A DNA stretch of 64,000 nt, taken from Ciona intestinalis. Lineage: Eukaryota; Chordata; Ascidiacea; Phlebobranchia; Cionidae. Positions 53,801 to 64,000 of the stretch are shown here, piece after piece. How positions within the stretch are numbered: position 1 is the stretch's first letter; each line of letters opens with the position of its first letter. Location of the stretch: positions 1 through 64,000 of the forward strand of contig NC_020176.2 in NCBI RefSeq assembly GCF_000224145.3, in the 5' to 3' direction. The position numbers and the translations under genes were made by a program. Below the pieces are notes generated by a model. That model did no database searches, was not told where the DNA came from, and worked only from the letters and a program-made list of their open reading frames with translations.

Positions 53801-54604
53801 AGACCGTTGTTAATTGTTAAAAACACGGTCAGGATATTTGGATATTATGTGCTAAAGGTGTCATATCATCTCCACCCTAGTAAATAATTAGTTGTTGTAA
53901 CGCATCACCATGTTCGTGAAACTTGCTGCATTAAGTTTGTTCCCACTCAGATCAACAGTGGTCAGTGATGGTAGATCTTTGAAACTTCCATCGCTGATGT
54001 GCTGGATGTCGTTTAACGAGAGATCGATGGAGACGGCTGACTGTGGAAGCTTCGGGACGGAAATTAAAGCTAACCTGGTGTGTATGGGGTATTTACTTGG
54101 CTTGTGAGTGGATTGTTTTATGTTAGCATCTGTAGCATGAAAGTTTTAGGCAAACTAGCTCGTGTAAGCAGACACGAGGTGTATGAAACATAAAACCCGT
54201 TTTGTAACGACTGTTTTTGCCCGCCATGCGAGGGTAAATAAGTTGTCCTTGTCCTGCCACATGGGGATAAATAAGTTACATACATTTTTACGTTTATTCG
54301 GGGTTCCAACAAGATTAAGAATCTATAATGCAATATAATTATCAACACGAGTCCTCATATACCTGCTACAGTTGATTAATCCACCGTTATAGCATTGACA
54401 TTTCGGTGGGCAAAAGTCAAACCCAAATCCCTCGTTGCTATCTCGTGACATCATCATTACGTCATCGTGACTTAATTCTATCGCATCAAAATTCTCGCCG
54501 GCTGATAACTCCGCATTAATGAGCTGTACCTTTTTCTCTGCTATTACACCGCTTATAATACAAAGAAGATTTATACCAATATATGAGATATAGGTAGAAA
54601 CCAT
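50821..54604 (-). CDS. Secreted leucine-rich-repeat protein (frame break before the C-terminal cap)
   Basis: Eight exons, right to left: 54604-54363, 54074-53909, 53323-53210, 52862-52682, 52540-52395, 51987-51763, 51386-51237 and 50920-50821. Residues 1-22 (MVSTYISYIGINLLCIISGV) look like a signal peptide. An N-terminal LRR cap follows (CPPKCQCYNGGLINC), then about nine LRRs (SLTTVDLSGNKL, LQTLYLGYNNF, IKYLRLDNNMI, LTQLDLSFNQI and others). A C-terminal cap comes last: WVCDCHLKWLKVMQ, then CKEPTKLNGKLW to DDFTC. No membrane anchor was seen. All junctions keep phase except in exon 7: its first half reads LWLNDNPLKTLPEGVF in one frame and its second half YGDQWVCDCHLKWL in the frame one base later, near 51297. 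One base is in excess, or two are missing; no intron explains it. A base-call error in an otherwise intact gene, or a young pseudogene, are both possible. Confidence 0.85.
52045..52270 (-). mobile_element. SINE, reverse orientation (LRR intron)
   Basis: Reversed tail GTGTTCTGTTTTATACAACT and TATGTCACTTTGTGAGTGA, followed by a worn head near 52180-52270 (CAGCAACATTAAGC, CGCTCTAACCACAGAAGCAC). Confidence 0.65.
52925..53205 (-). mobile_element. SINE, reverse orientation, with a doubled tail (LRR intron)
   Basis: Two tail units (GTGTTCTGTTTCATACACCT at about 52979 and 53079), then a head remnant AGTAGCAGCGTCGAGCTTTG. Confidence 0.7.
53380..53540 (-). mobile_element. SINE head, reverse orientation (LRR intron)
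   Basis: TTGGACAACCTATTAGTAAC, GTGCCCAAAGGCACATACGC, AATGGTAGCAGCGGCGAGCC and TCGAACCCATACCTGTTGG (reversed box B). Confidence 0.75.
53690..53882 (-). mobile_element. MITE-A copy (LRR intron 2)
   Basis: TATAGTAGTTTGGGAAAAGG to GTGTCATATCATCTCCACCC and TAGTA; reverse interior. Ends about 27 bases from LRR exon 2, on its donor side. Confidence 0.85.
54150..54295 (+). repeat. SINE tail, doubled (LRR intron 1)
   Basis: GAGGTGTATGAAACATAAAA, CCATGCGAGGGTAAATAAGT, then CACATGGGGATAAATAAGTT. Confidence 0.65.
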
Positions 54605-55835
54605 TACTACAGGTTAGCTGGCTTGCATGAATGAACGACAACCATAGATTGCTGCATTTTAAGAGATTTTGTAAATATTTATTTTATAACAAAGAGTGTT
54701 TGTTGTACGCGCGACATGGTTGATTGTCCAATTATTACGTAATAATAGCCCGTATACAACTACAGGATACGCGAGATTAAAATTTGAAAGTTTCAAATCC
54801 TTTTATTGCCCGACGTCACAAACACTTGTCAAAGTACGAAGCGTTGATATATTTCGCCACGAATGCAACAGGTGTTTCGTTGTGTCTTTGATTATTCGTT
54901 GGCAATAACAAACCATCACAACGATCAAAAAAGGTATTGAAATACGTGGCTTATTTGGCAATTCACATGCTCGCGCTTACGATGTGTTTTTATACGCAAC
55001 AGTGGTATAGTACTGTGCTGGGCAAAGATAGGACACATTTAGCACATGATATCCAAATATCCTGATTGTGTTTGAACGATTAACAACGGTCTAAAGGAGT
55101 TGTGAGCATACGGTTTTATAATTCTTTGAATATTCTTTGTTTGCTACCAAATGGGACGACAAAACGCAACGAAACGGTGCCCCCCTTTTCCCACCCTACT
55201 ATATAATAAGATAAATGTTTTGTCCCCTTAGACATTTAAGCCCTAAATAAATAACAACAAAAAACAAACACCTACGAAGTTAAATACATGGCAACTTGTA
55301 AGCGAGGTGTAAGAAACAGAATACCTGTGTTATAACGACTCTCCTTGCCCACCATGCAACGATAAATAAATTACGATCATTCAGTCATGCATATATTGTC
55401 GTTATATAACCCGTCCCATTATTGCGACCAAACTTTCGTTGTTTCAAAGTCGAAACTGATCGTTCAAACTCGTGAACTCTTTTGTTTATTTTTTATTTAC
55501 GAAAATATAGAAGGTGTTTATAACCAGGTGCAATGTTAGTGGGTATACGTGTTATTTACGTGAAACAACCTCCTGGGCACGACGTTGTGTTGTAGCGCTC
55601 CATATACAGCCCGATACGTCATCATAATACGTAATAGCTCATCGCAATAACAGCCAACGTTGTAAAATAAAAGAAAACAACAAAATAATTCTAAAATTTT
55701 AGGAAAAAAGAACAAACGGTATATAAGGGTCAACTCTATACCGGGACAAATAGAATCTATGATTACAAAGTATATGTTCCTTTGGTATACAGTAGCAAAG
55801 TTAGCCCACAGGTTCTGTTATAGTTCTTATACGAA
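54605..55835. other. Spacer between divergent LRR and Ly6-CCP-vWA genes
   Basis: No gene was seen. It contains a MITE-A copy (listed), a SINE tail at about 55230-55385 and AT-rich sequence; both promoters should lie here. Confidence 0.6.
55009..55204 (+). mobile_element. MITE-A copy
   Basis: GTATAGTACTGTGCTGGGCA to TTTTCCCACCCTACTATATA; forward interior (CCTGATTGTGTTTGAACGAT, AACGGTCTAAAGGAGTTGTG). Confidence 0.85.
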
Positions 55836-58800
55836 ATGGACCCGAATATTAAATGCATAGGTCGCATCTTATTGGTGTTATACGCAGTTGTTGCTGTTGG
55901 GAAAGGTGAGGAGTGATATTGGTTTTGGTGTTTCTGTATTTCTTTTCTATATAAGTGAGGTCCTACAGCGAGACACGGGACCTGATATTTATCCCACAGT
56001 GGAATTGTTTCCCTAACATTATATAGTTATGCTCATTTTATTTTACATGAATGAGACCCTACAGCAAAGCACGCCAAGGGATCTGAAATTTAGTCGATGA
56101 GTTAGCTTGTTACCCCAACACAATTTGTTATTATTGTATACATAGTAAAGTGGGGAAGATGGGACACCTTTTGATTCCCTTTTATCCTCCCAAACAAGAC
56201 CGAATTGTTAATTGTAGAAGACCGTTGTTAATTGTTTAAGAAACGATCAAGCTATCTGGTCATTATGTGCTAAATGTCTCCCATCTTCCCCCACCCTAAT
56301 ATAGCATAAGCAAGACGCAAGTCCTGAACGTCACATCTTTATAATGTGGGTTGAACGATACAAATGTAATTCATATTTTTTTGTTCCAGCCCTTCAATGT
56401 ATAACATGTGACAACGCCAAATCCCACGAGGAATGCGACAAACGTGGACGAGTGGTTACTTGTAATAAGAACGAGGTAAACTCAGTTTTATCTTAGTTTT
56501 GTGACCTAAAATAAAATCTTGTTTCGTGGTGATAATTGTATTGTGTGTTGGGTTTAGCAGCCGCACGCTTTTACGTTTGTGCTTTTCTCAAGTATATAGT
56601 TTTTACCCGTAGCTGTTTTAACGACTGTCGCTTTGTTAATAATTTAAACTAGAGGCGAAATAAAATTCATTCATAATTCTCTTTGTTGATTTAATTAACC
56701 CGTTCTTCAAAATCAAATTCGAAGAATTTTTGGTACGCATGTTTTCAGTGTTGACCGTTTGTTTTCCAGGAAATGTGCGCTATAGAGGAAAGAAAGGTGA
56801 ACCAAGGACCCGAGAAATTGATCTTCAAACACTGCAAGCAACCATTGGCTTGTTCTAACAACGAAAGACAGGTTGGTTTGTGTTAAGTGTATTGTGGTGG
56901 GGTAAGATGGATACCGTTAGCACACGATGTCCCATGTTTCCTGAGCGTGTTTTGTAGGGATATGGTTGCTTAAGCAAGATATTTAACGATGATTGCTGAA
57001 AACCAGTGGTCACTAACGGGTTGTCTAAATTGTTAGCCACATACAGAAACACATAGTTGACCCACAAACGTACGAGGTGTATGAAACAGAACACCCCTGT
57101 TATAACGACTGTCGTTGCCCTGTCACGCGAGGTTAAATAAGTTACATACGTGGTAACTCGTAAGCCGGAACGAGGTGTATGAAACAAAACACCTGTGTTA
57201 TAACGACTGTCGTTGCTCCACCATGCGAGGTTAAATAAGTTACATTCCCCTATAATCTTTCACCAGAACCCCCGCCCTGCATGGTGGCCGACTCAATGCA
57301 ACAGTCGAGCTGTCAACTCTGTGTGTAGATGTTGTTGCAGTGGTGACTTATGTAACCAAGGTGCTAACACATGCTTTAATAGAGTAGGTAAGTCAATGAA
57401 ACTTGTCTTAATATCTTTATATTTTAAGCTGGTGTATGCAGGGCTTATCTCGGGTGCTTGACAATAATGGATAAATTTTCTTTTTTATACTTCATATAAT
57501 TTTGTATTGCAATTATTCGATAAATAAGTGCTACGAAGTATGTTACTAACAAAAATCAAATGTGACGAATAATTTACTAGGGAATATATTTCGTTTAAAA
57601 TTCAAGTGTCGCTGCGAAATAAGCAATGAAATAACAATATTTAAATAAAGTTTTTTTGCTTCTATTTCCGTTCAACAAGAAGTTATTACGATATTTTGTC
57701 GAATTTAAATAATATTTCATGCCTTACAGCAAACGTATGCCTTCCCCCTCGTACCAACCCCAGAAACGGCAAGGTCACGTGTTCAGACGGAAACAAAATT
57801 GGCAGCTCGTGTTCATTCACCTGTGACGCCGGTCACGTGATGTCAGGATCCAAAACTTCAGAGTGCGGTGAGAATAAGCTTTAATGGTTATTCAAATATA
57901 TTTATAGTATGGGGTGGGGTAAGCTATGGAACATGTTTTCGTTCTCTTTTATTGCCCCAATTGGGAGGAAACAAGAATATTTACATGATTGTAGGACTGT
58001 AGCCTTACAAGTCTGAAAGAGTTCAGTGTAGGTACGTTGGTGACCACGCTTCGTTCGATCAATTAAATGTAAATATGTTTTTAACCTCAATCGTGTTTTA
58101 ACGACTGTCGTTTTTGTCGTTATATGTAATTTGCTTCTTCATAAATGACAAACGTGGGAACTTATTTCAGGACAAGACGGAACATGGAGCTCTCCTACGC
58201 CGTCATGTGGCCCCATAACTTGCCCACGATTATCTGCTGGAAACAAACGAATCGATGATTGTTCCAATGGAAATCATGTTGGGAGTGTTTGTCGGTAAGT
58301 AAGCTAATTGGTTTGCATTATAAGTATGGTCATATTTTTGCAATATCTTAAAATACGTTTAAATACATCACCCACAAAGTAACATACATGGTAACTCGTA
58401 AGCTAGCGCGAGGTGTATTAACACCCATGTTATAACGACTGTCGTTTTCCCATTACGCGAGGATAAAGTAACTTACATTCATTCATTTACGTTGTGTGTG
58501 GGAAATGTGCATTTAATTGCATCGCTTATAGAGAAGGTTCGGCAAAAACTAACGGGTTCTGTTTACAGTACGAAACTTCATTGGGCGAAAATGGTGGAAA
58601 AACTTGTGTTTCGGTTTCGTCGCATTTAGTAGTAAACAAAGAAAATCATGGAATTATAAAACCATATCCTCACGACTCCCGTATAAACCGTTGTTAATTG
58701 TTTAAAACACGATCAGGATATTTGAATATCATGTGCTAAAGGTGTCCCATCTTCCCCCACCCTACTATATATATTCTTCATTGTTGTATGGAAAACATCT

Positions 58801-61800
58801 GGATTCATGATAAGATGTGGTTTACATTACTACAGCATGTGGACTAAATTGTTTAACTTCAATGCAGGTTTACATGTGAAGCAGGATACGAGATGATTGG
58901 TTCCCAATCTATCACGTGCCGTGACATTCTTGATGCTGACGTCAACGGTGTTTGGAGCTCTTTACCGCCAACATGCAGACGTAAATTTAAAGACAAAATT
59001 TATAAATATATTAAACTTACTTGTTCTCCCGTGTCGGTAGCGGCGTAAAGCTTCGAACTCATAAACTGTGGATTAGAAGCGGGCTAGCTCATCTATATGC
59101 AACGGACCCCAAAATGCGTATTTTTATCCATTTCCTTTTTCCAGTTATAACCTGCACCGAACCACCAACGGTGCCAGAGAACGGATTCCGAGTGTGTAGT
59201 GATGTCAACAACATTGGTTCGGTTTGTGAATTCGGGTGTGACGAGTTTTATTCAAGGAATGGACCTCTGCGTACGACATGTATGAACGTGAGTCCAAGAC
59301 CGGCGTGGGATAACATGGCACCTGTGTGCGAACGTAAGCTTGTGGATATGCTTAAATAAACTAGATTTGTATGCAATGTAATCCAGTTTGCCAAGCTAAA
59401 TTGTATATCGTTTGTCAATGCCCGATGCTGCTATAAATACTAACATGTTTTTCTTGAAATTTATTTCATACAGGTGTTGCTTGTTCCGACCAAGGGGTTT
59501 TACCGCACGGAGAAATAACCTGCGAAGATTCAAACTTCGCCAACTCTCAATGTACATTCAGGTGTACCGCTGACACTTATTTCATATCCCCTGCTGACGT
59601 CACATCGAACACGTGTCAAAATAATACGTCATGGAGCAAACCGAAACCGTGTTGTGCGCGTAAGTTAATGGCTATTTAATGGCCATTTATATTCTGATGT
59701 AACCACTTATAAGAATCTGCTGTTTGCTTTATTCTTACACTCTAAGAATGAACAGCAATAAAAGATTCGGATTGTTAAAACTTAACCTCAGACCCAGATT
59801 ACTAAGGTATTTTCCTATAACATTTTCCTACGATGCGGCTTACACTGCTTGTCATTTTCAATTACTTTCCTTATCTACGATGCATCTAAATATCATTATC
59901 ATGATCTGAACTAAGAGGTTATACTAATGTTATATATACTCGTAAGCTGGCACGAGGTGTATGAAACAGAACATCCGTGTTATAACGACTGCTGTCGTTT
60001 CCCCGCCATGCGAGAATAAACAAGTTACATTCATTTTAAACTACAAATTCGATAAATTATTCGACTCTTTAGAATCCATTAATAAATAATTTACAAAATA
60101 GTAAAATATTGCCCGGCGTCACGCTGAGCGCGCCTGCATACAGTTGTGTTTAATGCTGCTACCGTTATGGGCGTATATGTGTCCTTGGGCAAGACAGAAG
60201 ACACTTTATGGCGATCGCTTTAACCCAGTGATCACTAATGAGTTGTTTAGTTTATCAGCCATACAAAAAAAAAAACCTAATTCGGTTTATGCTTTTTTAT
60301 TCCTAAGTTATTTTTAAGTTTACAAGAATATTGTAAATAATTTTTAAATAATTTCAAAAACTTTTTAAAAACTCTAAATTGTTCTTCCCAGAAAATTGTA
60401 GAATAATGAATAAAGCATTTATAATATTGCGCAACAAAATGTTTGTTACGTATTAATTCATAGAAACACTATTTCCAGGTTGTTTGAGGACGGGGAGGAT
60501 TCAATGTCATTTTCGATTTTCCGTTACAATAAATTGGTTGACGAAACTTCCAGTATTCCGCTTATAAACTCGTTCAAATCTAACGTTGAAGCAAGGGTCA
60601 ATGCTATTCCTTATGACGGAGAAGGTTGGTTTGAATATGAAACTTGGTTTTAACGACTCTCGTTTTTCTCTGGTAACTTCCTTCTTTAACTTAATGAGAT
60701 AAAAAAATTTGTTGCTATGCAAAGTTTAAATGTTTGTTGATGACAGTGACATTTGTTGTTCATGCGAAGAGTTATCCCCACAGCATAAAAGCAAGTGTAA
60801 AGGTGGCTGTACACAGTATCCGGAATTCGTCCGTTTTGTCTGTTTTGTCCGAATTTCGCTGCCGCATGCGGAACTCGGTAATGGGTTTGCATACGACTTC
60901 GCAAGCGAATTCGCATGGATACTGTATACAGTCACCTTAAAGCAACATATTTTACAAGAAATACAGATATTTAGTGTACCAAAAATGTACTTATTCCACA
61001 AATAAGGTCTCTTTCTGTTTAGTATTCGTATGTTTATAGACGTCATAAACGGGTCTACTCTATATAGGACTTAAAATTAATTCATTCATAACGTTCCAGG
61101 CACCAGGACCGGCCAAGCTTTAAAATACGCCAGAGACGTGATTTTATCTGCTGAGGGAAATCGTGATTACGCTCCCGACGTAGTTTTGCTTCTCACTGAT
61201 GGGGTTTCCCAAGACGACGTCATAACCCCTGCTAATGCTCTTCGAGATGATGGAGTTACGGTATATATGATTTCATAGAATTTATCAAGTTTCTTGTGTG
61301 CAACAGCCACGCTTTTAAATTGACAATCTTTTCTACACTTTTTATCCATAGCGTATTTCGTTACCTGTTTTCCTGTTGACCCTTTTCTCTTTTCTGTTTA
61401 AATAAAATGATTTTCGTTATCGTTTTGAGGGGTATGAAAACAGAACACCCGTGTTATAACGACTATCGTTGCCCACCATGCAAATATAAATAAGTTTTAT
61501 ATACGTGGTAACTCGTAAGCGAACATGGGGGTTATGAAACAGAACACCACTGTTATAACGACTCATGAGGCCCGCTACGTGAGTTTTTTTTCTTTTTTTT
61601 GGATTAATTAATAAGTCCAAAAACATATTTTTTTTAATTGAGAAACTTATTTTTTTCAGCTTTACACTGTCGGTATCATGCCACCTAGCGGCCGTCTCGA
61701 CACCGCCCATTTGTTGGAGATAGCTGGTGATATAGACCACGTGATACTCGCTGATAACGGGTTCGATGGTTTGACCCCAATATTCGCCCAAGAGCTTAGC

Positions 61801-61851
61801 CAACATATATGCGGTGATCCGTGCAATCACGTGAGGCATGGCCACGAATGA
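55836..61851 (+). CDS. Secreted Ly6/uPAR - CCP (sushi) x4 - vWA protein
   Basis: Exons: 55836-55905, 56390-56475, 56770-56871, 57267-57387, 57730-57867, 58171-58294, 58868-58980, 59145-59333, 59474-59659, 60479-60624, 61100-61260 and 61660-61851. Residues 1-22 (IGRILLVLYAVVAVG) form a signal peptide. Exons 2-4 make a three-finger Ly6/uPAR domain (LQCITCDNAKSHEEC to CRCCCSGDLCNQ). Exons 5-9 make four CCP/sushi domains (CLPPRTNPRNGKVTC to CGPITC; CPRLSAGNKRIDDC; CTEPPTVPENGFRVC; CSDQGVLPHGEITC). The last three exons carry the second half of a von Willebrand A domain (GTRTGQALKYARDV, DVVLLLTDGVSQDD, LYTVGIMP). Every junction fits except CCP4 to vWA: exon 9 leaves one base, whereas the vWA exon needs two, and no exon with the DxSxS metal-binding motif was found between 59660 and 60478. 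Complement-like or adhesive function outside the cell is inferred from the domains only. Confidence 0.87.
55940..56115 (+). repeat. Element B, about 1.7 units
   Basis: TATATAAGTGAGGTCCTACA, ACACGGGACCTGATATTTAT, then ATGAATGAGACCCTACAGCA and CACGCCAAGGGATCTGAAAT. Intron 1 of the Ly6-CCP-vWA gene. Confidence 0.7.
56146..56305 (-). mobile_element. MITE-A copy, internally deleted
   Basis: AGTAAAGTGGGGAAGATGGG to GTCTCCCATCTTCCCCCACC and CTAATATA; about 160 bp, reverse interior. Confidence 0.85.
56960..57248 (+). mobile_element. SINE with a doubled tail (intron 3 of the Ly6-CCP-vWA gene)
   Basis: AACCAGTGGTCACTAACGGG, TGTCTAAATTGTTAGCCACA, then two tails (GAGGTGTATGAAACAGAACA and GAGGTGTATGAAACAAAACA) each with GAGGTTAAATAAGTTACAT. 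It ends 19 bases before the exon at 57267. A MITE fragment with TGGGGTAAGATGG ends precedes it (56889-56965). Confidence 0.75.
58365..58485 (+). repeat. SINE tail (intron of the Ly6-CCP-vWA gene)
   Basis: CACCCACAAAGTAACATACA, TGGTAACTCGTAAGCTAGCG and GCGAGGATAAAGTAACTTAC. Confidence 0.6.
58613..58772 (-). mobile_element. MITE-A copy, 5' truncated
   Basis: TCGTCGCATTTAGTAGTAAA, CACGATCAGGATATTTGAAT, and the full end GTGTCCCATCTTCCCCCACC CTACTATA; the other terminal repeat is missing. Confidence 0.8.
59935..60275 (+). mobile_element. SINE tail followed by a SINE head
   Basis: Tail GAGGTGTATGAAACAGAACA at about 59953 with GCGAGAATAAACAAGTTACA, then a separate head copy at about 60115 (GAGCGCGCCTGCATACAG, TGCTGCTACCGTTATGGGCG, TTGGGCAAGACAGAAGACAC, CCCAGTGATCACTAATGAGT). 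They fill much of the interval where a vWA exon would be expected. Confidence 0.7.
60798..60940 (-). mobile_element. Harbinger-like MITE, copy 2 (137 bp)
   Basis: Bases 60801-60937 have ends AGGTGGCTGTACACAGTATC and its near-complement (GATACTGTATACAGTCACCT), flanked by TAA on both sides. The interior is the reverse complement of 22796-22935 with few changes. Confidence 0.8.
61430..61590 (+). repeat. SINE tails, doubled (intron of the vWA part)
   Basis: GGGGTATGAAAACAGAACAC and GGGGTTATGAAACAGAACAC, each followed by TTATAACGACT. Preceded at about 61297-61425 by a copy of the block GCAACAGCCACGCTTTTAAA, also seen at the RECQL 3' end. Confidence 0.6.
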
Positions 61852-62937
61852 TTGGTTGGTTTGAACGACCCGGTGTATTTTTGCGTTAAGGTTGTACTAT
61901 ATTAAAATGTGATGAATCTTCGTTTAATAAATTTATTATAATTAAACTTGTTGCTGTTGATTTTCGAAAACAAGCATGCACGTATAAGTATGTGTGGGGT
62001 AAGATGAATATCGTTAGCAGATTCTTTCTAATGGGACGATAAATGAGAATAAAACAAACATTGACCATCTCACCCCAACATACTATACACGTCATACGTA
62101 TTGACCAGATTCGTATATCTGTGGGTTCCTTGCGCTCATAATGGTACGAAAGGAGTCTTCTATGTTGTATACGTGCTGATGAACAATTACCGAGAAGTTA
62201 GCGCAGTTGGATAAATGGAGCATGCTGAGTGCGACACATGTGGCTGGTATTGTGGTTGGTGGGTGCGGCCTTAGGCAAGACACTAACTTATAATAAAGCA
62301 TGTTTCTCTTCGAAAACGGTTGCGAATATCATGAATGTTAATACTTTATCCAATTTTCCTGATAGATAACAATCTGTCTGCGGATAAGTAAACCTCAATG
62401 TTAAAGTGCAAATATAAACATGTTATAAAAAGTCACCATGAGGTGTAGTAACGTATTTTAACACCGAAGCTATTTCCAGATATTATATCGGGTTTCTATG
62501 TTATTGCACATTTACACCACCTAGCGGAAAGAATTCTGCGTAATTTCTTTATCAGCAATAATTACCTCTTCCCGCTTTTCGTTGATTGCTTCTCGCATAA
62601 AACGCCGTCCTTACAACCCGTGGTATTTACACCACGTTACAGTTTAGATGAAGTTAGTTTCTCACCAGCAGCTTACAAGTTTAGTAGCAGCCATGTGTTT
62701 CTGGATCAAGACTTTGAGGGAAGGTTTATTAGTGGCATTAATATTCTGTTACTAACTGAACTTCCATGCTGTTACCTTAACTTATTATGATTATTGTTAC
62801 TACTATTATAATATCCTAAAACGTAATTTGCGACGCCATACGGTTCTTCGACGCTTGCGATTCGCGATTTTTTTTCATGGGGCCCCATACGCGCTTTGCG
62901 GCGACGCGATTCGAATTTTATTTGCGGCGGTATCTGC
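61852..62937. other. Spacer right of the Ly6-CCP-vWA gene
   Basis: No gene was seen. It holds a MITE fragment with TGGGGTAAGATG and CTCACCCCAACATACTA ends (61988-62092) and a worn SINE head at about 62190-62290 (GTTAGCGCAGTTGGATAAAT, CCTTAGGCAAGACACTAACT). Confidence 0.55.
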
Positions 62938-64000
62938 GGAAGAAAGAAGATCAAAAAAATAGGTGAGTAAGAATGTATTATTACTCACAATATGCATTGT
63001 TACGCACGCCATTTACTTTAGATTACGTGTGACGTCACGAAGCACTGATGGCATAATAGAAGAACCTGCTTCGTAAGTCGATTATTACGTCATCATACAA
63101 GTTGTTTCATGCTTATTTATTCTACAGAACCTGGGTATGTGACGTCACAGAAAATCACACCATTGCTTCTACAACTCGATCGCATAGAAGGTAATTATGA
63201 CGTAACCAGATGTTATTAATTAATACGTCCTAATTCCGATTGTTACAGACGAGACAAGACGAAGAGAGAAAAAAAGCGCAAGGTAATTTAAGCTTAAAAT
63301 AAAATTAACCAATAATCGTAGTTTACGTGTCTCGAGTAAAGTAACGAGCGATTGAAGTGATTAAGTTGGTCTAGATACCCCCTGTCATAGCTGTTGCCCA
63401 ACCACACGAAAATCGTATTAATTAAAATAACGTTCATTTTACAGACGAAGAACAAAGACGAAGACGCCAATATAAGGATGCCGGTTTGAGGTGTTTGTAG
63501 GTTTAAGTGTGTAAAGGTTTATTTACAGGTGTACACGCGAAGAAAGAAGATCAAAGAATACGTGAGTAAGAATGTTAAATATGCCACAATATGCATTGTT
63601 ACGTATACACCAATTGTTTTTAGGTGACGTGAGATGTGATGTTACAGAAGTGATGACGTAACAGAAGAATCTGCTTTGTAAGTTGTTCGTTACGTCATAA
63701 TAAAAAATATTTTATTTGATAGAACACGAGTATGTGACGTCACAAACGATTCCGAAACTTCTTAAAAAGAAAGTGATTGTGACGTAACGTGCGTACTATA
63801 AGTTAATCCTAAAAGGTAGTCGTAGTTTTGGTATTTTGTGATTATGTTGCCACCGAATCTAGATAACCCGTGTCATGGCGGTTGCCCAACCACACGAAGA
63901 TCATATGAATCAGTATAATTTTTACTTTACAGACGAAGAACAAAGATGAATATGCCGATAAAGGATGTCGGTTTAAGGTGATTATGTGGTATAGTGTTTG
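62938..64000 (+). other. Tandem block with tiny charged candidate exons (runs off the edge)
   Basis: Two long, diverged direct copies start at 62938 and 63539 (AAGAAAGAAGATCAAA, GTGAGTAAGAATGT, CACAATATGCATTGTTACG, GCTGTTGCCCAACCACACGA in the same order). Each carries splice-like signals around short purine-rich segments. Examples are TTACAG before ACGAAGAACAAAGACGAAGA (63446 and again 63934), and an AG before a segment ending in GTGAGTAAG. In one frame they read DEEQRRRRQYKDA and VHAKKEDQRI. The second copy lacks the segment at 63249-63282. TGACGTCA or TGACGTAA occurs repeatedly. A gene built of repeated micro-exons encoding a charged coiled coil is one reading; the gene, if real, continues to the right. 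Confidence 0.4.

Overview
The window is AT-rich, intron-rich animal DNA and almost certainly a tunicate of the genus Ciona. The evidence is: short, multi-exon, closely packed genes; a tRNA-headed SINE and a short TA-flanked MITE that recur dozens of times; and protein families typical of chordates (claudins with a C-terminal YV, TMEM134, RECQL). The species call is an inference. There are two 50-N assembly gaps (29025-29074 and 34034-34083). No rRNA, functional tRNA or CRISPR locus was seen, and no retroviral or Polinton-like element was recognised.

Layout, left to right. (1) Start of an acidic, unrecognised gene on the minus strand (1172 down past the left edge). (2) A seven-exon secreted fibrinogen-related lectin on the plus strand (1959-5656). 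(3) Two tandem five-exon claudin genes on the minus strand (7056-10627 and 15160-17764). (4) A gene-free stretch at 17.8-21.7 kb with an unusual density of TGACGTCA sites, between divergent genes. (5) A RECQ1/RECQL-type DNA helicase on the plus strand (23117-29632, with a possible first exon at 21740-21863). (6) TMEM134 on the plus strand (31229-47995), with a possible alternative first exon and a 1.5-kb duplicated internal block. (7) Nested in its last intron on the opposite strand, a complete RUN-PDZ-PTB adaptor-like gene (41813-46918). (8) A secreted leucine-rich-repeat gene on the minus strand (50821-54604) whose frame is interrupted before the C-terminal cap. (9) A secreted Ly6/uPAR-CCP-vWA gene on the plus strand (55836-61851). 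(10) A tandemly repeated block of intron-like DNA with tiny, highly charged candidate exons at the right edge (62938-64000).

Exon models were built by hand from homology, reading-frame continuity and GT-AG signals. In most genes every junction keeps phase, which is strong internal support. The exceptions are stated: the LRR gene, the CCP-to-vWA junction, and the unproven RECQL first exon. The genes form no obvious pathway; several (fibrinogen-like, claudins, LRR, Ly6-CCP-vWA) encode secreted or surface proteins.

Mobile DNA fills introns and spacers: about 20 copies of a roughly 190-bp TA-flanked MITE, about 20 SINE copies or tails, a 97-bp-unit tandem repeat family, a pair of Harbinger-like MITEs with TAA target duplications, a hAT-like MITE with 8-bp duplications, and two further inverted-repeat elements. 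Most striking are two 32-34-bp palindromes, each flanked by its own perfect 7-bp direct repeat, as though a bare hairpin had been mobilised.
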